Shown: positions 55,700 through 64,000 of the stretch, one piece after another | How the letters are laid out: each line of letters begins with the position of its first letter | How positions within the stretch are numbered: position 1 is the first letter of the stretch | NCBI GenBank assembly: GCA_016709445.1 | Contig: JADJMV010000001.1 | Location: 1 to 64,000, forward strand | Origin: Phycisphaerales bacterium | Lineage (GTDB): Bacteria > Planctomycetota > Phycisphaerae > Phycisphaerales > UBA1924 | DNA length: 64,000 nt | Reading direction: 5' to 3' | The notes under the pieces: model-generated | The model's database searches: none | Seen by the model: the letters and a program-made list of their open reading frames with translations, nothing else | Told to the model about the DNA's origin: nothing | Translations under genes and position numbers: made by a program

Positions 55700-57973
55700 A
55701 TGGCCCGCGGTCCAGGCAGCCAACTCCAGGCGACGCTCCCCGGCCCACTCCTCGACGCCATCCGGAGCACATGGGGCTTCGACACGCTTCGCCCCCTCCA
55801 GACCGAGGCGATCGCCGCAAGCCTCGCCGACCAGGACGCGCTCGTCGTCCTCCCCACCGGGGGCGGCAAGAGCCTCTGCTATCAGGCCCCGCCGCTGCTC
55901 ACCAACGAGACCACGGTGGTCGTCAGCCCCCTGATCGCCCTGATGAAGGACCAGGTCGACGGCTTGCGCTTGAATGGCTACGCGGCGGCGGGTCTGCACT
56001 CCGGGTGCACCGACGACGAACTCGCCGAAACCCGAGCCGCGCTCGGCCGGGGCGAGATCCGCCTGCTCTTCGTCAGCCCCGAGCGTCTCCTCGGCGACGG
56101 GTTCGTCGAGTGGCTTAAGCGTCTGCCCCAGCCGACGGGGCGGCCGGGCGTTCGCCGATTCGCCATCGATGAGGCCCACTGCATCAGCCACTGGGGCCAC
56201 GACTTCCGCCCCGAGTATCGTCGCCTGGCGACCCTGCGACGACACTTCCCCGACGCGTGCATCCACGCCTTTACCGCGACCGCCACCGAGCGGGTCCGCG
56301 AGGACATTGTCGCGCAGCTCGCCCTCCGGGATGCCCGCGTTTTGGTCGGCACCTTTGATCGGCCGAACCTGACCTATCGCGTGGTTCCCCGCGTCGACCG
56401 CGACGAGCAGATCGCCGAGATCGTCGGGCGGCATGCGGGGGAGGCGAGCATCATCTATTGCATCAGCCGGCGCGACACGGAGGGCGTGGCGGCGATGCTT
56501 CGCGAGCGCGGCGTGAGGGCCGACGCCTACCACGCCGGCCTCGAGACGGAGCGGCGGCGGCGGGTGCAGGAGGCGTTCACGCGGGAGAAGCTCGACGTCG
56601 TGGTGGCCACGGTGGCGTTCGGCATGGGCATCGACCGGTCGAACGTGCGGTGCGTGCTGCACGCCGCGCTGCCCAAGTCGATCGAGGCCTACCAGCAGGA
56701 AACCGGGCGGGCGGGGCGCGACGGGCTGGAGGCCGAGTGCGTGCTGCTGTATTCCGGCGGCGACGCGGCGCGGTGGTCGATGCTCTTCGGCAAGTCGGCC
56801 GAGGAGGCCGGATCACCGCCCGAGATTCTCCAGGCGCAGTTCGGCCTCCTCGATGAGATGCAGCGCTTCGCGGCCGGCATGACCTGCCGCCATAAGATCC
56901 TCAGCGAGCACTTCGGCCAGCCCTACGCCTTCCCGAATTGCAACGCCTGCGACGTCTGCCTCAACGAGGTCGATGCCGTCCCCGATTCGACCGTGGTCGC
57001 CCAGAAGATCGTCTCGTGCGTGGCCCGCGCCATGCAGCATTCCGGCTGCGCCTTCGGCGCCGCGCACATCGTCGATGTCCTCCGGGGCTCGCGCGCCCAG
57101 AAGATCATCCAACGGGGCCACGACCGCCTCAGCACCTTCGGGCTGCTCCACGATGTCCCGCGGCCCTCGCTTCTGAGCTACGTCAATCAACTGCTCGACC
57201 AGGGCGTTCTCGCCCGCTCTGAGGGCGAGTTCCCGACGCTCGGCCTCAACCCGGCTTCCCGAGAAGTGCTCGCGGGCACGCGATCGATCGCCCTGCTCGC
57301 CCCGAAGCAGCCCGCGGCCCGCGCCGCCGATGACGCCGCGACCGCCCTCTCCGACGCCGAACGTGAACTCTTCGATGCGCTCCGCGCCCTGCGCCGCGAG
57401 ATCGCCGATGAGCACGGCGTGCCGCCCTACCTCGTCTTCAGCGACGACGCCCTCCGCGAGATGGCGTCCGTGCGACCGGGATCGCCCGACGCGCTTTCCC
57501 ATATCCGCGGCGTTGGCGCCCAAAAGCTGGCCGCCTTCGGTCAGGCCTTCCTCGCCCGCATCGCGGAGTGGTCGGGCGAGCACGGCCTCGCCCTCGACGC
57601 CCGCCGCCCCTCGCGACCCCGCAAGAAGCCGAGCACCGGGCGCCTGTCTCCCGCCAAGCAGCAGAGCTACGAGCGATTCGGCCGGGGCGAGTCGATCGAA
57701 TCGATCGCCCGGGCCGTCGGCCTGGCGCAGTCCACCGTGCTCGGCCACCTCGCGGACTGGATCGGCTCGCGCCGACCGGCGGATGTGACCGCCTGGATCT
57801 CGCCCGGCGAATACCAGCGCGTCGCCGAGGCCGCGCAGGCCTCCGGGCTCGGATTCCTCAAGCCCATCCACGACGCGCTCGGCGGCGAGGTCCCCTACGA
57901 GCGCATCCGCATCGTCGTCTGCCACCTCCGCGCTCTGCAGCCCGCCGCGACTTCCACGGACGCTGCGGGGTGA
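55700..57973 (+). CDS. recQ: ATP-dependent DNA helicase RecQ
   Basis: 757 residues from the ATG at 55700. SF2 motifs: LPTGGGKSLCYQ (Walker A, residues 52-63), IDEAHCISHWGHDFRPEY (DEAH 157-160 and the aromatic loop), TATATERV, and QQETGRAGRDG (motif VI). The zinc module has CRHKI and CNACDVC. The winged-helix RQC part includes HSGCAFGAAHIVDVLRG. The HRDC domain (PPYLVFSDDALREMASVRPG) and a C-terminal HTH_40-type helix domain (SYERFGRGESIESIARAVGL) complete the long form. It unwinds 3'-5' in recombination and fork repair. It converges with the lipoprotein gene 8 bases away. Confidence 0.96.
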   Translation: MARGPGSQLQATLPGPLLDAIRSTWGFDTLRPLQTEAIAASLADQDALVVLPTGGGKSLCYQAPPLLTNETTVVVSPLIALMKDQVDGLRLNGYAAAGLHSGCTDDELAETRAALGRGEIRLLFVSPERLLGDGFVEWLKRLPQPTGRPGVRRFAIDEAHCISHWGHDFRPEYRRLATLRRHFPDACIHAFTATATERVREDIVAQLALRDARVLVGTFDRPNLTYRVVPRVDRDEQIAEIVGRHAGEASIIYCISRRDTEGVAAMLRERGVRADAYHAGLETERRRRVQEAFTREKLDVVVATVAFGMGIDRSNVRCVLHAALPKSIEAYQQETGRAGRDGLEAECVLLYSGGDAARWSMLFGKSAEEAGSPPEILQAQFGLLDEMQRFAAGMTCRHKILSEHFGQPYAFPNCNACDVCLNEVDAVPDSTVVAQKIVSCVARAMQHSGCAFGAAHIVDVLRGSRAQKIIQRGHDRLSTFGLLHDVPRPSLLSYVNQLLDQGVLARSEGEFPTLGLNPASREVLAGTRSIALLAPKQPAARAADDAATALSDAERELFDALRALRREIADEHGVPPYLVFSDDALREMASVRPGSPDALSHIRGVGAQKLAAFGQAFLARIAEWSGEHGLALDARRPSRPRKKPSTGRLSPAKQQSYERFGRGESIESIARAVGLAQSTVLGHLADWIGSRRPADVTAWISPGEYQRVAEAAQASGLGFLKPIHDALGGEVPYERIRIVVCHLRALQPAATSTDAAG

Positions 57974-57981
57974 CCGCGCCC

Positions 57982-59776
57982 TCAGCGCTTGCCTGACCAA
58001 CCCGCTTCGTGCATGAACTCGGCGAGTTCCTTGGCGTCGAATTCACGCCAGAACGCCTGATTCATCAGGCACGGCAACGCCCGCCGACCCCACGTGTGGA
58101 CGAGGTCCCGCGCGACCGTCAGAGCCCGGGAGCATCGCTCCCCAGGCGTCGTGGCCGCCTGTACATACGCGCACGTCCCCGCATTGACGCGCAGGATCAT
58201 GCGGAAGGTCGGGGGGGTCGCCATCAGATTCGTCCGACCGTCTCGGAGGTAGCTCCCCACGTTCAGACGCACCGCGGGGTCCGCCTTTGCCCGCGCCGCC
58301 GAGTACCCGCCCGGCCCCGCATCTTCGACGTACAGGTCAAATGCCTGGATGTCTCCGAGCTTCGAGAGGCTCCCTACCTCGGCGCGGAAGTTCGCGCCAC
58401 CCGAGAGCAGTGTCTCGCCGAAAAAGCGACGCACCCCGGGCTCGTCCTGCAGCGCCTCGGCCACCAAGTACTCCGGCGTCTTCGTGCGCGCACCGAGCTC
58501 GGGGTCGTACTTCCCGCCCGTGCAGAGCACGTCGAGCGCCGGGATGAACCCGCGGCGGAGCGGAACGTGCAGGCCGAAGGCGCAGGATGTCCGAATCCCA
58601 CACCACCGTGTGCCCGGCGGCGTAGCAGGACTGGTACATCACGATCGGCTGGCGGATCCCATCGAGCCGACCCAGGTCCTGCGTCAACGAGAGCACCCTC
58701 GCCCGCGACTTGCCCGCGGGGAGACTCATCGCGTGGTCGTACGACTGCCACGCGTCCAGCATCCCTGGGGAGGTGCCGCCGCCGACGGCCGACCAGGGCC
58801 CCTGCGGCTGCGGAAGTCTCCCGCCCTGCAGCAGCCAGAACACCGTGGAGGTCTTCGGCTTGGCGGTGGCGTCGAGCCACGCCCGGTGGTCCCCGTTTGG
58901 CGCACGGAAGAGGAATCCCACCCCGTTCGACGGCGCGTACGGCGCCGCGGCTCCTGCGAGCAGACGGTCCATCCGCGCCCGCATCCCGCGCCACCACGAG
59001 TCGTTTGCCGCGAACGAATCGAAGTCGACACCGGAGTATTCGACCGCAAAGTCTCCCGTCGTCAGGCTCCCCCCGACGAGCGCCTCGAACAGGAGGTAGG
59101 TGTCGTCGAGGCTCGGCTGCGCCGCCGCCGAGGTTGACCCGGCAAACTCCCGGGGTTCGAGGCTGGTGTCCATCCTCGCGCTTGCCACATTCGACATCGG
59201 GCCCGTCCGGTCGATCTTGCCGTCGGCGCCCAGATGCACCACCGCGACCTTGGCCCGCAACATGGTTCCGTCGGGCACGCCGAAGACCTGGCACTCCTCG
59301 CTGGGGTCGGGGGCCGGCGTCCACTCGCCCCCGCCCTCGGGGAAGGCGTTGTAGTTGCGGCAGTCGCTGACCGAGGGCACGAGGAACTCGCGCTCCTCGC
59401 CGGCGAAGGCCCCCGTATCTGAAAGCAACACGCGCCAGCGCCAACGCTCGGTATTGCGGTCTGCCGGAGAGGACTTCAGATCCTTGCGCCAGTCTGTGTA
59501 CCGCGGCCAGGTGAATCGGATGAACCCCGCCCGGGCCTCGGCAACCAGAGTCCCCGGCACCCGCTCCATGATGGCGCCGTCGCCGGCCACTCCGTGCGCC
59601 GAGCCGCTCGACGATCCCCGCCGGGGGGTGCTGATCGGCGGCGAGCCCTTCGCGGTATCACGCGGCGCGGGCGTCGGGCTCGGCGAAGGATCGCCGAAAG
59701 TCAGCGTCGTACAGGCCGACAATCCAAAGACGACCGTGAGCGCCACCACGCCACCGCATGTCAAGGTCCGATGCAT
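57982..59776 (-). pseudogene. Putative lipoprotein, frameshifted
   Basis: 597 residues after removing one extra base near 58578-58586. The signal has the lipobox GLSACTT (Cys22), then a Pro/Ser linker. The large domain carries segments such as FIRFTWPRYTDWRKDL, SLDDTYLLFEALVGGS, NGVGFLFRAPNGDHRAWLDA and IVMYQSCYAAGHTVVWDSD. The frame then changes and continues naturally (FGLHVPLRRGFIPALDVLC, MILRVNAGTCAYVQAATTPG, LMNQAFWREFDAKELAEFMH). The CYAAGH segment recalls CHAT/caspase-like Cys/His sites, but I cannot support a family. Probably a surface or periplasmic protein. The intact reading on both sides argues for a sequence error rather than decay. Confidence 0.62.
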
Positions 59777-59848
59777 GCCCGCGCCTCCTCGCCGAAAGCG
59801 GATCGTATGACCCCGATCGGCTCCGCCCCAGCGGAGGAAACCCGCGGC

Positions 59849-61114
59849 TCAGCACCCGGCCACCCAGGCATTCAGGAATGCGAGGAAGTCACGAGTATCG
59901 ACGAACCCATTTCCGTCCCAGTCGGCCGACGACTCCTGTGCCACCCAACGGTTGAGAAAGAGCAGTACGTCCTGCGTGGTGACCGCCCCGTCGCCATTCA
60001 CGTCCGCGGCACAACCGCAGCCCATCCAGGAGGCGAGGTGGGCCGCGGGCTGTCCGCCGGCATTGGTGAACTCTCCCGCGGCCACCAATGCACCTCCCTC
60101 GCCCGGCATCCACAGGGGGGCCAAGGCGAAAGCGGGGCCATCCAGCCCCGGGCTCGCACCCGGGCCCAGGCCCGACCACCGCACGCCGTCCCAGCGCGCC
60201 ACCCTTGAGATCGGCGCAGGGCCCGAGTGCGTGAACGCCCCGGCGGCATAGAGCGCGGGGCCGGAGCCATCGTCGAATACCGCAAGACTGTTCACTCTGT
60301 CGTCGAACCCATCCCCAACCTGCGACCAGCCCGCGCCGTCCCACCGCGCGACCCGCAGCGCGGGCAGGAACCCCGGCACCCGCGTGAACCAGCCGCCCAC
60401 GAACAGCGCCTCGCCGTGCCCGTCGTCGAAGGTCTCGAGGCCGCGGATCGTGGAGTCGAATCCGAAATCGTTGCCCACGACCGACCAATCGACTCCGTCG
60501 AACCGATAGAGGGCCGCAATATCCCCACCCGCGTACAGCGCGTCGCCCGTCCCGTCGTCGTACTCCTCGAAGTCCCACACGATCCCGAAGAGCCCGCTCC
60601 CCACACTCCTCCAGTTCGAGCCGTCCCAGCGCCTCATGTAGTCGAAGACCGGCAGGCTCGCGTACAGCTCCGGCTTGCCCCCGATCGACGAGACGCCCAG
60701 CGAGCCCACCCACGCGTTGGGGGTGCCCGGCACCGGCTGCCACGTCTGGCCGTCCCAGACCGCGATCGTGGACTGGCCCGCGAGGTAGTACATCCCGCCC
60801 GCGTAGAGGCGCGGCCCATCGCCCGCGTCGAACACCGCGAGCGTCAGCACGTCCACGCCCAGCCCGGAACCGACCGCCTCCCAGTGGTGGCCATCCCAGC
60901 GCGCCACGTGCGGCGCCGCCACCCCATCGATCGTGACGAAGGTGCCCGCGGCGTAGAGCGCCATCCCCGATCCATCGTCGAACGCGGCCAGGGCGTTGAT
61001 CGACCCATCGATCCCCGAGACCCCCGGAGCCCCCGACCACGCGGGCTCGCAGGGCTGGGCCACCAGCAATGCCGCGCTTGCCGACACCGTCACGACCATC
61101 AGGGGCGTCTTCAT
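59849..61114 (-). CDS. Secreted beta-propeller protein with GC-type dockerin end
   Basis: 421 residues. A short signal peptide (about 1-19, LLVAQP) is followed by six to seven blades of about 45 residues sharing VARWDG..W..VG.G and LAVFDDGSGPALYAAGAF, kelch-like in spacing. The C-terminus has two calcium loops (DVNGDGAVTTQDVLLFLNRW and DWDGNGFVDTRDFLAFLNAW), ending VAGC. The GC-type dockerin is expected to direct surface anchoring. No catalytic residues are seen. It shares strand and C-terminal signal with the next upstream gene, from which it is 84 bases away. Confidence 0.85.
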   Translation of the reverse strand: MKTPLMVVTVSASAALLVAQPCEPAWSGAPGVSGIDGSINALAAFDDGSGMALYAAGTFVTIDGVAAPHVARWDGHHWEAVGSGLGVDVLTLAVFDAGDGPRLYAGGMYYLAGQSTIAVWDGQTWQPVPGTPNAWVGSLGVSSIGGKPELYASLPVFDYMRRWDGSNWRSVGSGLFGIVWDFEEYDDGTGDALYAGGDIAALYRFDGVDWSVVGNDFGFDSTIRGLETFDDGHGEALFVGGWFTRVPGFLPALRVARWDGAGWSQVGDGFDDRVNSLAVFDDGSGPALYAAGAFTHSGPAPISRVARWDGVRWSGLGPGASPGLDGPAFALAPLWMPGEGGALVAAGEFTNAGGQPAAHLASWMGCGCAADVNGDGAVTTQDVLLFLNRWVAQESSADWDGNGFVDTRDFLAFLNAWVAGC

Positions 61115-61198
61115 CCGCGGTCCTCCCGGCTCTCTTCCCTCCGCCGAGACTCTACCGCCCGCCGAGGCTTTCCCGTCCCCACTCTTTGGTGGGTCCGG

Positions 61199-63772
61199 CT
61201 AGCAGCCCGCGACCCATGCGTTCAGGAACGAGATGAAGTCCCGCGTATCGACCACCCCGTTGTGGTCCCAGTCGGCCGCGTCGTCCTGCGCCACCCACAG
61301 GTTGAGGAACAGGATGACATCCTGCGTGTTCACCGAGCCATCGCGGTTGAGGTCCTGGGGGCACCGGGCGATATCGAAGAAGACCGCGCTCTCGCCGCCC
61401 AACCCGGCCGCGGCCGCGAGGCGGAAGCCTGCGTCGGCCGCGAGATCGGAGAGGAAGTGGTCGGCGCACACCGTCTCGACGACCGTGTCGCTCGCCGTCT
61501 CGATGACCGCCAACTCGCCCGACTGTGTGACGTCGCCGTTGGTGGAGGCCGAGGCGGCGCCGATCCCGACCAGCACCCGTCCGCCCGCGTCGTCGCCCAG
61601 GATGGCGATGGGCGTCTCCGACACGGCGATGGCGCCCAAGGCCGACATCGACGCGGTATCGACCACGCCGATGTCCTTGTCGCTCGTATTCATGACATAG
61701 AGCTTCGAGCCGTCGGCGTTGGTCACACTGGTGTAGGGGTACGCCCCCACGCCGACCACGCCGATCTGCACCGAGCCCGCCCCCGCGTTCGACACGATTG
61801 ACACCGTCTCGTCGGTCCGGTTGGTCGCGTAGATCCGCGAATCGTCGGGGCTGAACGTCGCCGCGGTGGGGAAGTCGCCGACGGCGACCGTCGCGACCAC
61901 GCTCCACGACGACGTGTCGATCAGCGTCAGCGTGTCGGTGAAGCTGTTGCACGTGACCAGCGTCGCCCCGTCGTGGCTGAGCGTCATGCCGCTGAACTGA
62001 CTCCCGGTGTACCCCACCCCGCCCATATCTCCGGTCGCGAGCTTGGACCCCTCGACCGCCAGGGTTTGCAGGTTCACCCGCCACACGCCGTCGCTGGTCA
62101 CGACGGCGATGTAGGCGTACTTCCCGTCCGGTGAGATCTCGAGCTGATCGCCCCGCGTCGAGATCGTCACATCCGCGCTGGTCAGCGAGCCGAGGTCGAT
62201 CACCCGCACGAACGTGTCGTCGCGGTTGGTCACCACCGCCCGCGTGCCGTCGGGGGTGATCTTCACCTGGCCGGGACGCAGCCCGGTATCGACATACCCA
62301 AGCATCGCCATGCTCGACGCGTCGAACACGCTCGCATTGCGGCTGAACTGGTTTGTCGTCACCACCGTCCCCGCGTCCGGGCTCACCGCGATCGTCCGGG
62401 GCTTGTCGCCCTCCGGCGGCGGGCCGGACGAGCGGGCCTCCTCCAGAAACCCCGACGAGCCGTTGGTGTTGACCACCACCATGTCCTCGCCGAACGTCGT
62501 CGCCACCATCACCCCGCGAGGGTCGGCCGGGGACACCGCGCCGATGGAGCACGACACGAAGTTGTTCAGGTCTTTGACGATCGTCCCTGTCGCGTAGGAG
62601 ATCAGGCTGCCCCGGAAGCCCACGCTCATCGCGTAGAGCCCGTCCCCCGTCGTGATCAGCCCGTTCACGCTCGCCGTGTTGAGATTCGAGCCGACGGCAC
62701 CCGTCCCCAGGTCCACCATCCGCACCGCGTTCTGCACCGCCACGGCCGCCTTCGTGCCCGCGGGGTCCAGCGAGACCGGGCCGTACAGCGCCGTGCCCAC
62801 ATTGATCGATTTGGTGATCGTCCGAGTCGCGATATCCACGACGTCGAGGCTGTTGCTGCTCCCAAATGCGTGCGTGACCACCGCCGCCGCTCCATCCGAT
62901 CGCACCGCCACCGCCCGCGGCGAGTCGCTCGTGCTGATGAAGTCGACCGTCCCGGCGTCGAGGTCCACGAAGCCGATCCGGTCGTTGTAGAGATCCGGGA
63001 ATACCGCGAGCGAGCTGCCCGCCAACTCCATGGGGTTCGCGCACGCGAACGAAACCGCGAACGTCTCGAAATTCGCCGAGAGCGATACGGCGATGTCGAG
63101 GCCCCCGACCCGGCGCAGCTCCGTCCCGCTTGCCAGGTCGATCACCACCGCCTCCCCGCTCACCATGCACACCACCAACGCGCGCGTGCCGTCCGGGGTG
63201 ATCCTTGCCTCGATTGGTCCGTCTCCTACAGGCACCACGGCGACCTCTGCCCCCGAGTCGAGGTCCACGATTGACGCGGTGTCCTCGTAGAGATTCGGTG
63301 TGACCGCCCAGTGTCCATCCGCCGAGACAGCCAGATCCGACGGCGAGCCGCTGAGCGGGATCTCCCTGATCAAGGCGCGCGTGTCCGCGTCGTACACCAG
63401 GAGATTGTGCGAATCGCGGTGCGCCAGGACGAACCACGAGCCATCCGGGCCGAACGCCGCCCCGGCCGCCGAATCGCCCTCGGGATCCGTGCCGACACCC
63501 GCGAAGGGCGCGCACGCCCCGCGCCCGGCCGATCCCGATCGGTTGACCAGCGTGCGCACCTCCCGACCCCGGAGCGTCCACGCACCGACGGGCACGTCGC
63601 CATCTGGGGAGACCGGCGCGGCACGGGTGTCCAGGAGCGCCTCGGGGCGCAGGGTTGTGACGGGCTGGGCGGCGGCGGGAGCGGTTTGTCCGGCCAGAGT
63701 GAGGCCGGCAAGGGTCAGGCCGGTCAGGGTTAGGCCGGGCAGGGTTAGGCCGAGGGGCAGGGCACGCAGCAT
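61199..63772 (-). CDS. YVTN-type beta-propeller protein with GC-type dockerin end
   Basis: 857 residues from the ATG at 63772; an earlier in-frame ATG at 63991 lies in the preceding gene. The signal peptide hydrophobic core is built of four five-residue units (GLTLP, GLTLT, GLTLA, GLTLA). The body is a long YVTN/surface-layer propeller (DSHNLLVYDADTRALIREIP, TPDGTRALVVCMVSGEAVVI, ATFSPDDSRIYATNRTDETV, VMNTSDKDIGVVDTASMSAL). It ends with two calcium loops (DLNRDGSVNTQDVILFLNLW, DWDHNGVVDTRDFISFLNAW) and VAGC. It is probably an exported, surface-anchored protein. Function unknown. Confidence 0.87.
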   Translation of the reverse strand: MLRALPLGLTLPGLTLTGLTLAGLTLAGQTAPAAAQPVTTLRPEALLDTRAAPVSPDGDVPVGAWTLRGREVRTLVNRSGSAGRGACAPFAGVGTDPEGDSAAGAAFGPDGSWFVLAHRDSHNLLVYDADTRALIREIPLSGSPSDLAVSADGHWAVTPNLYEDTASIVDLDSGAEVAVVPVGDGPIEARITPDGTRALVVCMVSGEAVVIDLASGTELRRVGGLDIAVSLSANFETFAVSFACANPMELAGSSLAVFPDLYNDRIGFVDLDAGTVDFISTSDSPRAVAVRSDGAAAVVTHAFGSSNSLDVVDIATRTITKSINVGTALYGPVSLDPAGTKAAVAVQNAVRMVDLGTGAVGSNLNTASVNGLITTGDGLYAMSVGFRGSLISYATGTIVKDLNNFVSCSIGAVSPADPRGVMVATTFGEDMVVVNTNGSSGFLEEARSSGPPPEGDKPRTIAVSPDAGTVVTTNQFSRNASVFDASSMAMLGYVDTGLRPGQVKITPDGTRAVVTNRDDTFVRVIDLGSLTSADVTISTRGDQLEISPDGKYAYIAVVTSDGVWRVNLQTLAVEGSKLATGDMGGVGYTGSQFSGMTLSHDGATLVTCNSFTDTLTLIDTSSWSVVATVAVGDFPTAATFSPDDSRIYATNRTDETVSIVSNAGAGSVQIGVVGVGAYPYTSVTNADGSKLYVMNTSDKDIGVVDTASMSALGAIAVSETPIAILGDDAGGRVLVGIGAASASTNGDVTQSGELAVIETASDTVVETVCADHFLSDLAADAGFRLAAAAGLGGESAVFFDIARCPQDLNRDGSVNTQDVILFLNLWVAQDDAADWDHNGVVDTRDFISFLNAWVAGC
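63692..63751 (-). repeat. 15-bp tandem repeat inside a signal peptide
   Basis: Four consecutive 15-bp units encode GLTLP-GLTLT-GLTLA-GLTLA, residues 8-27 of the YVTN dockerin protein. The units are near-identical at the DNA level (GGCCTGACCCT-type on the coding strand). Copy-number change would lengthen or shorten the secretion helix in frame. Confidence 0.8.
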
Positions 63773-63972
63773 GGCTCGATCCTCTCTCAGATCCGTGCGG
63801 CCGCGCAGCAACGAGCCCGCCCGGACGCCGAGCCCGATTGTGACCGACCCCGCCCGCTGGAGCAAGCGCGAAGCTTCAAGTCCGCCCGCGGAGGCTCCCC
63901 GGCGCGCCAGACCGGAATGCCGCGCGCCCCGGAGTCTCCTCCACCCCCGGGGCGCGCCGATCCGGACGAGGC

Positions 63973-64000
63973 TCAGCAGCCCGCCGTCCATAGATTCAGG
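63973..64000 (-). CDS. GC-type dockerin protein, C-terminal end only
   Basis: The minus strand from the window edge reads LNLWTAGC followed by TGA at 63973-63975. This matches the ends of the three complete GC-type dockerin proteins in this window (FLNAWVAGC, FLNAWNVGC). Only nine codons are visible, so it is a partial gene identified by its C-terminal signature. A gene start must lie beyond 64000. Confidence 0.65.

Noticed and set aside
58600..58640. Caspase-like (CHAT) active site in the frameshifted lipoprotein
   Set aside because: Only a loose CYAAGH resemblance; no supporting His-Gly motif or fold evidence.

Overview
The window is very GC-rich bacterial chromosome. It most likely comes from a planctomycete of the class Phycisphaerae. 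The reasons are: several secreted proteins end in a dockerin-like pair of Ca-binding loops finishing in Gly-Cys; one protein has an LEPR-type N-terminus; one has a PEP-CTERM-like C-terminus with an Arg-rich end; and TPR-sulfotransferase fusions are numerous. This placement is inferred from protein architecture only, since no rRNA is present.

Layout. 1-2100: a promoter and hypothetical HTH-like gene, an 11-bp tandem repeat, tRNA-Ser(UGA) and a palindromic element. 2106-5104: compact arsenic operon arsR-arsC-acr3-arsM (sense, reduce, export, methylate), apparently controlled by an operator lying over the arsR start. 5122-11055: a 1977-residue DUF4011/superfamily-1 helicase/Vsr-like nuclease protein on the opposite strand. 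11104-13029: an orphan HlyD-type adaptor. 13177-14561: rnpA-yidD-tetR with overlapping ends. 14585-20533: methyltransferase, LuxR-GAF regulator, glmS, GNAT, zinc-ribbon membrane protein and a PEP-CTERM-like secreted protein. 20817-28029 (minus): a TPR / ExbB / ExbD / TonB-shaped energy-transducing operon. 28199-41554: mixed housekeeping and envelope genes (thioesterase, Tat sugar isomerase-like lipoprotein, glycosyltransferase, FG-GAP LEPR protein, murein-peptide amidase-like lipoprotein, cupin, orphan histidine kinase, HAF-repeat dockerin protein, SpoVR). 41911-50954: five consecutive TPR-sulfotransferase genes, the most striking feature. 51065-57973: trpS, CPBP protease, trpC, a thioredoxin-like protein and recQ. 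57982-64000 (minus): a lipoprotein followed by three GC-type dockerin proteins, the last cut by the window end.

Quality note. Seven genes, including the normally essential glmS, can only be read through by assuming eight single-base indels, several in G/C runs. I treat these mainly as probable sequence or assembly errors. The affected genes are given with full spans and marked as frameshifted.

Functional themes are arsenic detoxification, cell-envelope energy transduction, secreted or surface-sorted repeat proteins with three different sorting signals, and a tandem PAPS-sulfotransferase family that looks like tyrosylprotein sulfotransferase. The giant helicase-nuclease is the best candidate for a defence-type function.
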